Part shown: positions 29,601 through 37,400 of the stretch, in pieces
Layout of the letters: each line of letters starts with the position of its first letter
Position numbering within the stretch: the stretch's first letter is position 1
DNA from: Rugalucina vietnamica
Lineage: Eukaryota; Mollusca; Bivalvia; Lucinida; Lucinidae
Assembly (NCBI GenBank): GCA_964017185.1
Contig: OZ024869.1
Span: 62,882,931 to 62,946,930, forward strand
Direction: 5' to 3'
DNA length: 64,000 bases
Notes under the pieces: generated by a model
What the model was told of the DNA's origin: nothing
The model's input: the letters and a program-made list of their open reading frames with translations, nothing else
Databases searched by the model: none
Program-made: the position numbers and the translations under genes

Positions 29601-32600
29601 TCAAATATTCATCAGATACAACATGATTTCTGGAAAGAAACACCAAATGCCAAGCAAATAATGTTGATTTGCTTTCATTTGCACTAAAAGACCGGTAGTT
29701 ACATCAATTTTACATTCATTAAGAAAACTTTATTTTTTGTGCGTAAAATGAAAGGAATTCAAAAGATTTTGTGCACAGTGAATAGGCAAGGACTTACGTA
29801 AAAATGACAATTACTTTCGGCGCTGTAATCGAATGGCTAGAGGTATTTTGAACGCTTACGCTTGACGTCATCAAATAACATTAGCGCCTCAAACGACATT
29901 TAAAGAAATCCCCCATTTTGATTTTGCTTTTTCTTGTGCTGAAGGTCGTAAGCTATCACTAGAGACGGTTTTGTTTTACAAAATCCGATTATTGTAGCCG
30001 TTTTAAGGTTTTCTTGCGTCTCGCTGACGTCTGTGAAAACAGCTGTAGCAAACAAACGAGCGAACGTTTTTTATGGATCTTTATGGATAAATATTGTTTA
30101 TCATGTTGGCGTACACGATACTATGTTTATTTTGTACAGTGAGGCGTTTTCAAAGTCCTCTAGTATACAGTCGGGTCCCCTAACATTGCGCGGACCCCAA
30201 CATTGCGCATATGTCGTGTCAACCAGATTTCAAACAGTATTGCACTACCAATGCTATTTTCTCATATGTTACACCAACAAGAGTGTACAAGATTAATATG
30301 AAGACAAAAATGATTTTTCCTTCGTTTCTGAATGAATAATTTGGCACAATTATGTGATTTTGTTAATTTTGAAATACTGTGTGGTGACATTTTTGTGCCA
30401 CCATACACAGCATGATTTTCTTTGAACTTTCTTGTTTGTAATTTGTCACGTGTGCCATATGTATTGGAAGAAATACAATACAACCGCTGTGGATATATTG
30501 CAGGTTCCTGTAAAATATAAATTTGATTTAGCAGTGCGCAATGTTAGGGGACGAATTGCCGTTATTTTTTTCAAGGGGGTGCATATGTTTAAACCAAAAT
30601 ATTTCTAAAGCTGGTAGGAATTGCTGACATTTCATATTATGATATTTTAATTATTGAATCACTAAAATGTCTCATGGTAAGTAATGTTAGTCAGGGTTTA
30701 TATTTGACGTCAGACCTGGCATGAAATACCTTAGGTGCGCAATGTTACCGGACTGCACCGTAGTCATAAAATGGTTATTCATCTATATTTTACCTTGTAT
30801 GGCAAAACTCAAATATGTAACTTATCCAAATATGGATTCTCTTTAAAACTGATTTAAAATTAAGTTTTTAACCATATCTTGATTATTCAACTCATTTATA
30901 TCCCAGACAATAATGTAATTAGTGAGAAAATTGAAAATTATCTAAACTATGGCACTCTTAGGCAATAAAGCACAGCTGTGAGCCAAACTTTATCTTTGAT
31001 CGGATATATTATTGACAAGCTCTATTATATATATTAAGACAATTGAAACTGTAATGAAGGAATGTACATTTTGAAAAAAAAGGTTGTTACATTATCAGAT
31101 TATGGTCATTAAAGAAATCAATGGTAAAGAAATCAATATTAATTTTCATGATTCAAACAAGAAATTGAATGGCTTTACATATTCCCATCAATGACTTTAT
31201 TTACTTTTAAAATTGTTTGCAGAGTCTTAATGTCGACATTATGAAACTTGCTGTCCTTTTCTGCCTGTGTCAAGGTAAAACAGTTGTGATATTCATGCAA
31301 CTACAACCCGTTCTTGACTTCAAAGTAAGGCTGCAATACCATCACACTAATGATCCTGGTCAAAGGCCTAGATATATAATTATGAAAAACCTTTCAATTC
31401 CATGTTTTATATCTTACCTGACACTTAAAAGAGGACTTGTTTCATTTTTTTACGTTTTATAATTTTGATTGAAACCCAAACCATGCATGGCAAATTTTAA
31501 GGATGTTCGCTGCCAATGAAAAAGTATTCAAACTTTTTTTCTAACCAGTCGTTTTTGATTCCAAAATACAACACAAGACACTTGAAAACAAAATAAGTAT
31601 AGGGTAGTGTGCATTTTTTCAAGTGACAGGCCTGTGAATGAGACCTCTGAACACCATGTTTTAAATTTAGTAAAATTAATTTAATTTTTAATTCTTTGAA
31701 ATATACCTGTCTTGAACAAACATACACCGAGAATGCTTTCAAAAGTCATAATATTTACGTAATGCATACTATTTTGGACCAAAAGCATAGAAAAAATTGC
31801 AACTTGAAGTGGATGACAAAATTTTACGAGTCGTTTTCCAACCCTACCCCCATACTTGAAAAGTCGGTAAAAATCAATATTTTGAAATGTGCCAAACCTA
31901 TATTTGTAGATTCAAACTTTTTCTTGTATTTTCAGGCAACATAGAACTTGGTAATATTGTTCGAATATTGTTCGAATAAAAGAAAGAAATATATAGGGTA
32001 GTGTGCATAAGGGAGAACCAACAACTTGAAAATCGCCATTTTAAGCCTTTTTTCGGCTGTTTTATTTCTTAAAGCTCATTTCATAAAACCACCCAAAATT
32101 TTAATACTAGCACACCAAAACCAGAAAGACTGACTTAGAAGACCATGTACACATATATTGCTGCTAAAATAAACATCGAACTCGTGCAATTAATTTGAAG
32201 ATGTGTAATATACATGTTTAATCTACCCTACCCCCTAAATTTCAGTGACAACTAAAATTTTCTGAAAAAAATTTGCAGAAAATGGGGTGAAAAAATGAAG
32301 TTCCTTAGATTGACTATTTTCATGGCTCATTCAATGCATATCATCAATATGTATCCAAATATAAAATATTAGGAAAATATCTGCAACCGTTTACGAGCTA
32401 TTCAACAAAAGAAAAACCGGAAGTTCCGAAATGTCAAATGTTAGCAGCGAACATCCTTAATCAATAATATTTTATCACCCAAATAAGAACCACATCAGAG
32501 GTGAACAAAATGATACTGTCCAGCCTGCACACCCATATACACTTTGACCTCTTTATACTGCACTAGTCATATAAAACCACGCCCCTCCCCCAGGGGGGAT

Positions 32601-33950
32601 GGTCGGGACAGCCATGGAAATGAGCAGGGCTTTGACCAAAGTTTTGCTACAGCAGTGCAGGGGAAGTACCAGGGGTTTGCCTTATATAGGCAAAAAGGGC
32701 TGTGAAATGAAAAGAAAGCAGGCTGCAGGGGAAAACAGCAGCAGTTTACCAATGAGCAGTCCCCGCAGTGTGGGGCTTTCAGTGGGGATTTGCCGGATCA
32801 AAAGTCAACGTCCCCGCTATTCCCCGAAGAAAAGGGGCCATGGTTACAAATGACAAGTGCATAACACAGCCTGTTCCTAACACTGTTTTGGATATTACAA
32901 GGATTACTCATGCTTTTTCTTTACATATATAGGCATTCATAGGCATTGAGGTTTATTTTTATTCATTTTATACTCATAACATGGAGACTTAGAACTCAGC
33001 GACAGTGTTATAAAGTGATTGTGGTGTACTGGGATGATAAATATCTTACTAGCATACATGATAACTACAGGGATGTAACAACTGCCTTGCAAATGGCTGC
33101 AGAAAAAATGTTAGATGACTTCTTTTCAAGAAAACAATAACCCATACCAGAGGACCACTGGTCCTGTAAACACTCACCTGAGATGTGGTATATATACCAA
33201 TAAAGATGTTTTAATATTATGGTCATATAGTATCTAGTCCTTGTATATTATAACAGTTTTCCCCATTCAAATACATTCAATTTGACAAACTAAGCTGGCC
33301 ATGTCAAAAAGTATGTCGAGGTCATCACAGGATCATGATTTATATTCATATTGTAGTACTCTAATCCCCAATGCTATATTCCAAGTTTCATTGAAATCAG
33401 TCCACCAGTTCCAAAGACTTTTGATGGGGGTTTATGGGCATGGTCGCCATCTTGAGCATGTGGGATGAATTATTAACTAACATGTTGCTTCCCCTTTCCT
33501 TGATAGGACTTCCCATCGGTGTTTTGTAATACCTTCACACCAACCAGAACGGCTAACATTGGACCATTAGTAGTAAATTAAAAATCAACAAGAACAGCAA
33601 AGAAAGGAAAGGGTGTGTTAGATCTTTTTGAACATGTACGATTTGAAGATATGAAAAATGAATATATCAGTACAAAGAATGTGTAGAGTGTATATACAAC
33701 ATTATTATGTCTATAAACAGATAGCATTAAACCGAAAGAAGAAATAAATGAACATTGATATTTTCCTGTTTCCATGTAGTTTCCAGGTAATCGATTGTTC
33801 ACATCTGTAGATATTTGCTTCTGCTACACGTGTACTTACACATTTCAGAAACAACTGAAACCAAATAGCGTAGCTGACAGTCGATTAAAGGTAACTAATG
33901 CTAAGCCATCATACGGAAGTGGCATGATGTATCAAAGTGGAGCAGAGTGA
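4997..33950 (+). CDS. CNBD2: CNBD2-like cyclic nucleotide-binding domain protein (13 exons, 5' partial)
   Basis: This is a split gene. Joined exons are 4997-5058, 5344-5427, 5899-5966, 8886-8963, 11362-11422, 12134-12278, 12889-13134, 18682-18955, 20040-20139, 20597-20647, 21693-21782, 21947-22051 and 33849-33950. They give 1466 nt, open in one frame to a TGA (about 487 residues). Seen: a first CNB fold with cassette FGEEDLVCGSSRRATV, which keeps the Glu and Arg that contact cNMP; a helical linker; a second CNB fold starting IYVIKSGEARVLKHL and resuming at LPPFVQIETLHPGQTFGL; and an Arg/Ser-rich then acidic insert of about 225 residues between those halves. Two CNB-like folds with an interrupted second one fit CNBD2, a cAMP-binding sperm protein (CRIS) in mouse. 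The start codon and the beta strands of CNB-1 are missing and should lie upstream. The last exon is the least certain. The protein is probably soluble: no signal peptide or membrane segment is seen. The family name is from pattern recognition, not from a search. Confidence 0.72.
5344..5427 (+). CDS. CNBD2: CNBD2-like exon 2 (CNB-1 phosphate-binding cassette)
   Basis: It has 28 codons, phase 0 in and out, and donor GTAAGT. It begins EEDLVCGSSRRATV, so the cassette glycine and first Glu are split across the intron (FG|E). The Arg-Ala-Thr at the cassette end is the canonical cNMP phosphate contact, so this domain may really bind cAMP or cGMP. It ends in the strand VEILFLHRC. Confidence 0.82.
5899..5966 (+). 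CDS. CNBD2: CNBD2-like exon 3 (linker)
   Basis: Acceptor GTTTTCAG, donor GTAAGT, phase 0 to 2. It encodes DYRIIFNMSVDSYDPKNLQV then CY, plus two bases of a Lys codon. The nearer GT after the Gln codon (CAG|GTTTGC) would break the frame to exon 4, so the later donor was chosen. Confidence 0.7.
6209..6254. repeat. (AC)n microsatellite
   Basis: About 46 bp of CA dinucleotide in a CNBD2-like intron. Confidence 0.95.
6327..7953. mobile_element. Decayed Tc1/mariner element with ~650-bp inverted arms
   Basis: Left arm about 6327-6980 and right arm about 7295-7953 are diverged reverse complements along their whole length. Examples: GCGTTCAGTTATTAATATA near the left end against TATATTAATAACTGAACGC at the right, and ATACAGTTTCAT against ATGAAACTGTAT near the centre. 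The roughly 315-bp centre retains a transposase scrap (see the pseudogene entry). Arms this long exceed usual Tc1/mariner TIRs. Confidence 0.65.
7063..7230 (+). pseudogene. Tc1/mariner transposase fragment
   Basis: The frame reads MQGNVLCHNSKTAKHILDIR then SVCVMTCW, followed after in-frame stops by a decayed 'FP.LTYTTG'. This follows the DDE segment 'QDNAxCHTAKxVK...VxVMxWPxxSPDLN' in order and spacing. The catalytic Asp of QDN is replaced by Gly, and stops interrupt the frame, so it is dead. Confidence 0.6.
7954..8885. other. Intron, nothing recognised
   Basis: Non-coding DNA between the Tc1 relic and exon 4. No repeat was recognised. Confidence 0.4.
8886..8963 (+). CDS. CNBD2: CNBD2-like exon 4 (inter-CNB linker)
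   Basis: Acceptor TTACAG, donor GTAAGA. Phase 2 is completed by the first base, and two bases are left over at the end. It encodes NDVVFQHFPMKKLVDNPGTW then SALKY. The 44-bp satellite array begins only about 30 bp after this donor. Confidence 0.78.
8990..11178 (+). repeat. 44-bp satellite array (~44 units) in an intron
   Basis: The unit contains AATGTCACAGGGGTCCGTAT followed by a GTTCCAAAATCAAAGATATA-type half. The period is 44 bp, with small indels and substitutions such as TCCGT/TCAGT/TCTGT. Three units precede, and about 41 follow, an inserted MITE. The unit has no stop in any + frame, which explains open frames up to 476 codons; these are not genes. The array nearly fills the intron between exons 4 and 5. 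Confidence 0.93.
9136..9368. mobile_element. MITE family M, copy 1, inserted in the satellite
   Basis: The inverted ends GAGCCACCTCGTGGGAAAAC and (complement of right end) GAGCCGCCCCATGGGAAAAC both continue into CAACAAT[G/C]TG. An internal hairpin GATCAGCTTCGCGG / CCGCGAAGCTGATC lies near 9287-9317. TATA occurs on both sides, consistent with a TA-rich target duplication within the satellite's GATATATTGC. Other copies are at 13641-13866 and 45121-46791. Confidence 0.8.
11362..11422 (+). CDS. CNBD2: CNBD2-like exon 5 (start of CNB-2)
   Basis: Acceptor CTCTACAG, donor GTGAGT. It encodes YGRLIVKDSNDIEWIYVIKS, the first strands of a second CNB fold (IYVIKSG resembles the usual 'fYfIlsG'). Confidence 0.8.
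11525..11609. repeat. (TC)n followed by (AAAT)n microsatellite
   Basis: About 51 bp of TC dinucleotide runs directly into about 34 bp of TAAA tetranucleotide. Confidence 0.95.
11610..12133. other. Intron, nothing recognised
   Basis: Ordinary AT-rich intron ending in the acceptor of exon 6. Confidence 0.4.
12134..12278 (+). CDS. CNBD2: CNBD2-like exon 6 (CNB-2 strand, then basic helix)
   Basis: Acceptor ACTGTACAG, donor GTAAGT, phase 0 to 1. It begins GEARVLKHLEPGRVDVKSRR and then becomes Lys-rich (positions of KKK around residue 38), entering the long insert in CNB-2. Confidence 0.8.
12889..13134 (+). CDS. CNBD2: CNBD2-like exon 7 (Arg/Ser/Pro-rich insert)
   Basis: Acceptor TGTTTTAG, donor GTCTGA (weak), phase 1 to 1. 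It holds 82 codons rich in Arg, Ser, Pro and Tyr, with no predicted fold, for example RRSMSVAA and SRPNSPQERRR. RRxS and SP motifs suggest kinase target sites (inference). Confidence 0.75.
13135..13640. other. Start of 5.5-kb intron, poly-A tract only
   Basis: Contains an A-rich stretch near 13160-13185. No element was recognised. Confidence 0.4.
13641..13866 (-). mobile_element. MITE family M, copy 3 (reverse orientation)
   Basis: Contains AAACCAACAATCTGCATACG at its left and the shared hairpin GATCAGCTTCGCAG / CTGCGAAGCTGA. It then matches the complement of copy 1 through CTGTACAGTCCGGTTTGTGT. Its terminal GAGCC boxes are eroded. Confidence 0.7.
14048..14760. repeat. Foldback structure enclosing a Q repeat
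   Basis: Left arm CCGAAGTTGAG...CTGCAGTCAAT-type sequence (about 14048-14150) and right arm (about 14665-14760, e.g. CTCAACTTCGGACAG) are diverged complements. Between them lies the Q-type unit. Confidence 0.6.
14213..14545 (+). repeat. Q repeat, single unit
   Basis: It shares GGGGATGGGCCAT, TAGTCGATACAAA, CTCAGAATA and CTATGGATGATGTACGGGG, in order, with the tandem Q array near 24.5-25.8 kb, at roughly 85-90% by eye. Confidence 0.75.
14998..17892. repeat. Inverted arms flanking pearl-like element A1
   Basis: The left arm (about 14998-15148) and right arm (about 17772-17892) are complements, e.g. CACTGGGTGCTTCCTT against AAGGAAGCACCCAGTG and AAAGGTTTTGTTTGACTTT against AAAGTCAAACAAAACCTTT. 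The right arm lacks about 40 bp present in the left. The pair reads as the ends of an older foldback element that later received A1. Confidence 0.6.
15160..17505 (-). mobile_element. Pearl-like (Helitron/Helentron-type) element A1, core II
   Basis: On the complement it starts CTAGAGGACCATTGGTCCTG, then GCTCACCTGAG, and ends in a hairpin GCTCACCTGTGAGCC / GGCTCAGGTGAGC followed by CTAA. The interior is about 12 tandem units of ~164 bp (GGGGTCAAATTTGGCCACGC marks each). There are no long open frames beyond repeat artefacts. It resembles 'pearl' elements of bivalves, with ~160-bp tandem cores. Confidence 0.75.
17893..18681. other. Intron, nothing recognised
   Basis: AT-rich DNA leading to exon 8. 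A CACGTGAC motif near 18110 is isolated. Confidence 0.4.
18682..18955 (+). CDS. CNBD2: CNBD2-like exon 8 (Ser/Thr then acidic insert)
   Basis: The acceptor is a weak TTTTAAAG. The next AG downstream would give an immediate stop, so this one is required by frame. Donor GTACAT, phase 1 to 2. It holds 91 codons: a Ser/Thr/Arg stretch, then an acidic run (DLDKDSQKDEKD) and SSRSQTGRKDK. It looks disordered. The intron before it is 5.5 kb and filled with repeats. Confidence 0.72.
18956..20039. other. Intron with short AAAT-rich tract
   Basis: An (AAAT)-like stretch lies at about 19150-19175. Otherwise nothing was recognised. Confidence 0.4.
20040..20139 (+). CDS. CNBD2: CNBD2-like exon 9 (CNB-2 resumes)
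   Basis: Acceptor CCCCCAG, donor GTAAGT, phase 2 to 0. It ends in IMLPPFVQIETLHPGQTF, the strand and turn just before a cassette. Confidence 0.78.
20597..20647 (+). CDS. CNBD2: CNBD2-like exon 10 (degenerate cassette of CNB-2)
   Basis: It has 17 codons, acceptor TTTTTCAG, donor GTAATA. It encodes GLRSCLEMDERGPSVSL. The canonical Glu after FG and the later Arg are absent, so this second pocket is unlikely to bind cyclic nucleotide in the usual way. Confidence 0.75.
20876..21385 (+). repeat. Dispersed repeat U, copy 1
   Basis: It shares GGAAATCTCGGGCTCGTTTTCAGATTA and TTAATTTGCAC blocks, in order, with two other diverged copies (about 22325-22760 and 23936-24260). All have the same orientation and are non-coding. 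Confidence 0.55.
21693..21782 (+). CDS. CNBD2: CNBD2-like exon 11 (end of CNB-2 barrel, C helix)
   Basis: Acceptor TTCTTTCAG, donor GTAATA, 30 codons, phase 0. It encodes VSGECEVLAINKKFFMKHCD and a helix. 'Cys-Glu-Val-Leu ... Lys-Lys-Phe-Phe' is the usual end of a CNB barrel. Confidence 0.8.
21947..22051 (+). CDS. CNBD2: CNBD2-like exon 12 (C-terminal helix)
   Basis: Acceptor CTATTTCAG, 35 codons, donor GTGAGA. It encodes AKPFPSQTELVDRLDANMQW and a charged helix ending DFLRHR. If the donor were not used, the frame would stop five codons later at TAA (22067-22069), which is an alternative C-terminus. Confidence 0.78.
22325..22760 (+). repeat. Dispersed repeat U, copy 2
   Basis: GTGCCAACTTTCAGAGACAC, GAAATGGTTAATTTGCAC and AAAATCTCAGGCTAAATTTC align in order with copy 1. 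Confidence 0.55.
22805..23035. mobile_element. Short G-rich TIR element, copy 1
   Basis: Ends GAGGCCCTCCCAGGGG and CCCCCCTGTGGGGGCCTC are inverted. The interior repeats a ~30-bp unit (GGGGAGAAGGGTCATTTAT). A second copy lies 80 bp away. Confidence 0.6.
23116..23330. mobile_element. Short G-rich TIR element, copy 2
   Basis: Ends GGGGCCCTACCAGGGG and CTCCTGGTAGGGCCTC, with the same decayed GGGGAGAAAGGTCAT-type repeats inside. Confidence 0.6.
23661..23935 (+). repeat. Dispersed repeat R, copy 1
   Basis: TATGTCGGCACGTTGCCTTC, GGACTTTTACCCAACAT and TATGTATGGATGGTTTG occur in the same order at about 27371-27640 and 55690-55965. It directly abuts a U copy. Confidence 0.65.
23936..24260 (+). repeat. 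Dispersed repeat U, copy 3
   Basis: TCAGTAAGGAAATCTCAGCC and CGTTTTCAGATTAATTCGAA match copy 1. Confidence 0.55.
24490..25847 (+). repeat. Q tandem array (three units, middle one split by a SINE)
   Basis: Units of about 360-390 bp each carry GGGGATGGGCCATACCG, TAGTCGATACAAAGA, ATATCCTCGCTGATCTCAAA and CTATGGATGATGTACGGGG. The third unit is cut at GAAAATA by pearl-like element A2 and resumes with TAACCTGCA after it. Confidence 0.85.
25054..25337 (+). mobile_element. tRNA-derived SINE, copy 1
   Basis: The head GGCGGCCCCCGTGGCCGAGT is followed by GGTTAAGG (pol III A-box, Leu/Ser-type) and a B-box GGTTCGCGCC. The body has CCCCGGGTACTCCGGTTTTC. The tail is A-rich with C interruptions. AAAGA[T/A]TAGT occurs on both sides as the target duplication. 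It is a SINE, not a functional tRNA. Confidence 0.88.
25848..27330 (+). mobile_element. Pearl-like element A2, core I
   Basis: It starts CCAGAGGACCAATGGTCCTG, then GCTCACCTGAG. It ends with the hairpin AGCTCACCTTGTGAGCC / GGCTCAGGTGAGCT and CTAA. The interior holds about three ~450-bp units marked by CCATATATGGGCATGGC and AGGTCAAGGTCA. Sister Q units give the empty site: GAAAATA|TAACCTGCA, with no duplication. Confidence 0.8.
27351..27640 (+). repeat. Dispersed repeat R, copy 2
   Basis: TGGTCATGTCGGGATGTTGC, TCTACCCAACATCAGG and TATGTATGGATGG align with the other R copies. Confidence 0.65.
27641..28515. other. Intron, nothing recognised
   Basis: AT-rich. Overlapping short - strand frames (27771-28143) show no family resemblance. 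Confidence 0.35.
28516..28779 (+). mobile_element. tRNA-derived SINE (second type)
   Basis: Head GGGGAGCGCAGTGGCGTAGT gives an A-box-like start, and GGGTTCAATCCC is a clear B-box. The body has TTGTGTTCTTGAGCGAGACAC. The tail holds a duplicated ~47-bp block (GAGCCTGACTAA...GGTTGTC) and a short poly-A. Confidence 0.65.
28850..29390. mobile_element. Degenerate family-A fragment
   Basis: Weak but ordered matches to core I: ATATGGGGCCATCTTGGTC, GGCCAAGTGGTTTCAGAGAAG, CGTCAAGGTCATGA and a final GATGAGCTAAAA. Confidence 0.45.
29391..30165. other. Intron, nothing recognised
   Basis: No repeat or coding signal recognised. Confidence 0.4.
30166..30758. mobile_element. TIR element (ACAGTCGGGTCCCCTAACATTGCGC ends)
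   Basis: The left end ACAGTCGGG...AACATTGCGC and the right end GCGCAATGTTACCGGACTGC are inverted. A further inner copy GCGCAATGTTAGGGGACGA lies near 30537. It is non-coding. Confidence 0.65.
31222..31273 (+). other. Possible signal-peptide-like mini-exon, not assigned
   Basis: A good acceptor (TTGTTTGCAG) precedes 52 open bases reading SLNVDIMKLAVLFCLCQ, then GTAAAA. MKLAVLFCLCQ looks like a signal peptide start. The phase does not fit the CNBD2-like gene, and no partner exon was found, so it may be chance. Confidence 0.12.
31498..32460. mobile_element. TIR element (TTAAGGATGTTCGCTGC ends)
   Basis: The left end TTAAGGATGTTCGCTGC and the right end GCAGCGAACATCCTTAA are exact complements. The internal motif TAGGGTAGTGTGCAT occurs twice in direct orientation. 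There is no transposase. Confidence 0.72.
32557..32863. mobile_element. TIR element family W, copy 2
   Basis: The left end CTGCACTAGTCATATAAAACC and the right end GGTTACAAATGACAAGTGCA are inverted, and both are followed inward by C-rich boxes as in copy 1. Confidence 0.6.
33147..33540 (+). mobile_element. Family-A element A3, 5' part
   Basis: It starts CCAGAGGACCACTGGTCCTG with CTCACCTGAG, then decayed core I (GTCGAGGTCATCACAGGATC, GGCATGGTCGCCATCTTGAG). It breaks off before the candidate last CNBD2-like exon. Confidence 0.65.
33849..33950 (+). CDS. CNBD2: CNBD2-like candidate last exon with stop codon
   Basis: Acceptor TACACATTTCAG. The frame continues in phase 0 from exon 12 and reads KQLKPNSVADSRLKVTNAKP then about 13 residues to TGA. 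Composition is gene-like and basic. Supporting it: correct strand and phase, and a position just upstream of the LAMTOR1 3' end. Against it: an 11.8-kb intron, and flanking fragments of a family-A mobile element. No AATAAA is evident after it. Confidence 0.45.
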   Translation, partial: KQLKPNSVADSRLKVTNAKPSYGSGMMYQSGAE

Positions 33951-34369
33951 AGGCTACCTTGTTGATCTACCCCTTGCCTAAAGACGTTTTATATAAAATT
34001 TCACTTTGATATGCAAGGTTTAGGGAAGGCGCTTTTTGAAAATGATGGACAACAGACAGGTACCTGCCTTTCCTATAAACTCGCCAGTGAGCCTCCAGCT
34101 CAGGTGAGCTTAAATGCTCTTAGATTGGCTATCAGTGAAACAGGTAAGGGGGTTATACCATCTCTCTCAGCTGACACATCCCCACCATATCTAGTTTATC
34201 AACACATTCAGCTGGGCTATTTCCACTTTTCAGTCTCTGGACATGAAATAATTACCTCCTAATGTGAAAGCATGATGGATAACACAGTTTCTCTGGGCCT
34301 GGCACTGCAGTTTTGATACTGTCTCTAATATATTAAAATTTAAATAGTCCTAGGAGTTATTTGCCCCTG
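33951..34369. other. Convergent intergenic gap (CNBD2-like / LAMTOR1)
   Basis: About 420 bp between the two stop codons. Part (about 33990-34112) is a family-A 3' end: TAAAATTTCACTTTGATATG, then CTCGCCAGTGAGCC / CAGCTCAGGTGAGCT. No AATAAA or ATTAAA was seen on either strand in a useful place. Confidence 0.5.
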
Positions 34370-34462
34370 TCATGGAACACCAAATGGTACAACTAAATCT
34401 TCTCTATGTTCTACTCTAACATGTTTCATCAGTTGGGAGGCCTTCAAGGCTGCTGAACTTAT
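34370..34462 (-). CDS. LAMTOR1: LAMTOR1 terminal exon
   Basis: On the complement: acceptor GTTTTTCAG, 30 codons and TGA. It ends VEHREDLVVPFGVP, the signature C-terminus. No AATAAA was seen within about 400 bp downstream on this strand. Confidence 0.9.
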   Translation of the reverse strand: MSSAALKASQLMKHVRVEHREDLVVPFGVP

Positions 34463-37400
34463 CTGAAAAACACAAGAAATTTTACTGCTGAATTCTACAT
34501 TAGATTGTAATATGTATTCAATAACTTCTGAATGACAATAAAGACATAAGTGGTATATGCCATGCATCACAATCGATTCTACCCATCATGCTTTGTCGTA
34601 TGCTTCGATGTACAAGTAATTTGCTTTACATGCAAGAAGTAAAGTATGTGAGCTTTTGCAAATGCTTTTTACCACTCAGAATAAGACAATATCCACTGCA
34701 GACATTCAGTCTCAGCTAAAAGAAATAAGAGTTATAAGATGGCTGTCATGCTTATAAAAATGCATGTGGATAATGTTTTTTGTTCTACTTTACTTATAAT
34801 TATTATATATTATGCTATTACTTTATATACATACTGCATGGTTTTCAAAGTGATGCTATGAGTGTATTTAAGGATATGGCTTTTATACATCTGAAAAAAA
34901 AACAACAAACTTTCAAAACTATCTAGAAGCATTAAGCATACCAGGTCTATGTCTGCTGTTGAGATTGGTTGAGAAGCTAAGACTATCTGTGGTGCTGTTA
35001 CTCCATTTGGCACTGGTAATTTGTACTGTCGTCCTCGACCAGAACTCGCTAGCACCTGGTTCACTCGATTGCTAAAATAATCAATATAATATTATATATC
35101 ATTGGCATGCAAACTGTTTCAGTAATTTATGATGTTTATATACCAAAGAAACACATCTTCATTGATGGTCATCATATTGTAAGATGAGTCAAGCTTATAG
35201 GTATACTGCAACATATCTTGACAGATTATGAACTGCGCATAAAAAATAATTCAAAAACAGTTTTATAATAAAACAAATAACTACTGTCTTCACAACATCT
35301 TCCAGAAACTGCATTTTTCCAAGTCTCACTTTTCTGAAAGACCTCGAGAAAAATATGAGCATGTCACCATTTTGCATTCCAAAAGTCTTAAAAAGTGCCA
35401 CAAACATTTTGAAAATTGATTGACAAATAAAAAAAAAGTAACTATTTTCCCTGAAAAAAATCTAAATTGATTATTTTTCATCTAAAATGCACCAAACCAA
35501 AACAAAATTGTTTTTTATGCATAGCTGAGCACCAAACTCTTCAAATTATTCCATTGATTTGCTAGATTTCAGTTTAAGGTGTTTGGATTACCTCCCTTGC
35601 ACATGCAAAATGCCTATTCAAAATGATTTTTGGGCATAATTATGTTACGAACGATTTTCAAACTTTTTGTGGCACTTTTTAGCACTCATGAGTTGCAAAA
35701 AGATGGCATGGTCATATTTTTCTTGTGGTATTTCAGAAAAGTGAGATTTCGAAAAATGCAGTTTCTGAAAGGTGTTCAGACAGTAGGTTGCAAACGGAAT
35801 CATATGTAGCTGATCTTAACTTCATAATTGAAAGGGTAAATGTTTGTGAATCATAGTCAAAGAAAGTACATATATATGTACCTCTGACAAGCAAACTGTT
35901 ATAATGCTGTGTGATGGACTAACTTGCAAATATATGTTGTACATGTGTACTTTTAATTCAAGCAGAGATTTAATTTTATGTTATGGCATTCATTCTCTTT
36001 AGCACACTATGGGCTTATTTTTGTTTCGAAGTTGCCTCTAAAATTCAATAAACCATTTTTATTAGCCCGCACAAAATCTTAAAACAACAAAATACTTCTT
36101 TAGAGTGCTTGTCCAAAATTTGAAAGTTTGTCACAATTTAAGTATTCCAACCATTGTAACATATTACCTTTGTAACATCATTAAGACTAAGTTTAAGTAC
36201 ATGTATACTTAATTACTAGTTTTACAAGTTTTTGGCAGATATGTTTGATTTTGACAGTGAAACTGTTTACTACTTTTCAGCAGCTGACAATCTGTCAAAT
36301 TATAATATTCTGGTAAAAGGTAAAATGATCTTGATTGTTACTGACAAGCCTGTTTGATATACACGTCCGCTAGAGTTACTTATTCTGGTTTAGTTACGAT
36401 ATCAATTTAATAAAAATCGCACCAACATGACTGAAAACTGTAGACTAGACTAAGGATGTTATATTACAAAACAAACACATTTCAGCAAAATGACTTCAGC
36501 GTTGGCTCACAAATGTTTACACTGACTTGTGTTTAGTGACTGTCATTTATGTACAGATTGTTAATGTTTTCTAAGCATATAATGTCACACCATCTCTGAC
36601 CCCCTCCCTCAATATTTAATGTCGAGAGCAGAATGCTGAGCATGTCATTTTTGATACATATTACTGCAATGTAAATCTAAAGTATGATATTAATCAACAC
36701 TCCCGATTCACTTCCAAATTTTCGGATTAATATCTATTTCAGATGCCTTGACAAACCACATTGTAATATACTATTTCCTCTTACATCATCCTGTAGTATG
36801 ATCTGAGATGTCAATAAAAGATATGTTCGTTCCTTCATTCATACTAAGATAAATTGGTGGCAAAACTGGTGCAAAATACTGACATGTCAGTCTCACAGTG
36901 TTTGCTTTTACATGTGTTTTGGACTTACTGGAGCATGTTCACTAATTAGACTGAATGCGGAAATCGGAAAACTTTTGTAGCATTAGAAGATTCAAGGGTT
37001 TGTCTGTATGTATTTACCTGTACTGTCTTGCTTTATCATGATATTCATTTTGTTCCATGCCCTGTGTCTCTGTTGCCGCGACATCTATCACATTGCTACA
37101 ATAGGAAAAACATTGTGTCTATAATAAATGTGCATCACTGTAATAAGTGGCAATTTTCCGTAACACTCCATCAGATATACAAACAAACTATTAATCATAA
37201 TCTAGAAAATTAACGATAAGTTATATTTTGTCTATTTGTGTGTGTTGTTGCTGTCATGTTATGATACTTAACTAGTACTTTTGTGGCATTAAATGTGTCT
37301 TGTCCATGGGTACAACATAGAAGTGGTAGGTTTAAGCTCCTGACTTCTTGCTCCAGAATCCACACTCTACCAAACTTGACAATACTGTAAATGTTTGTTT

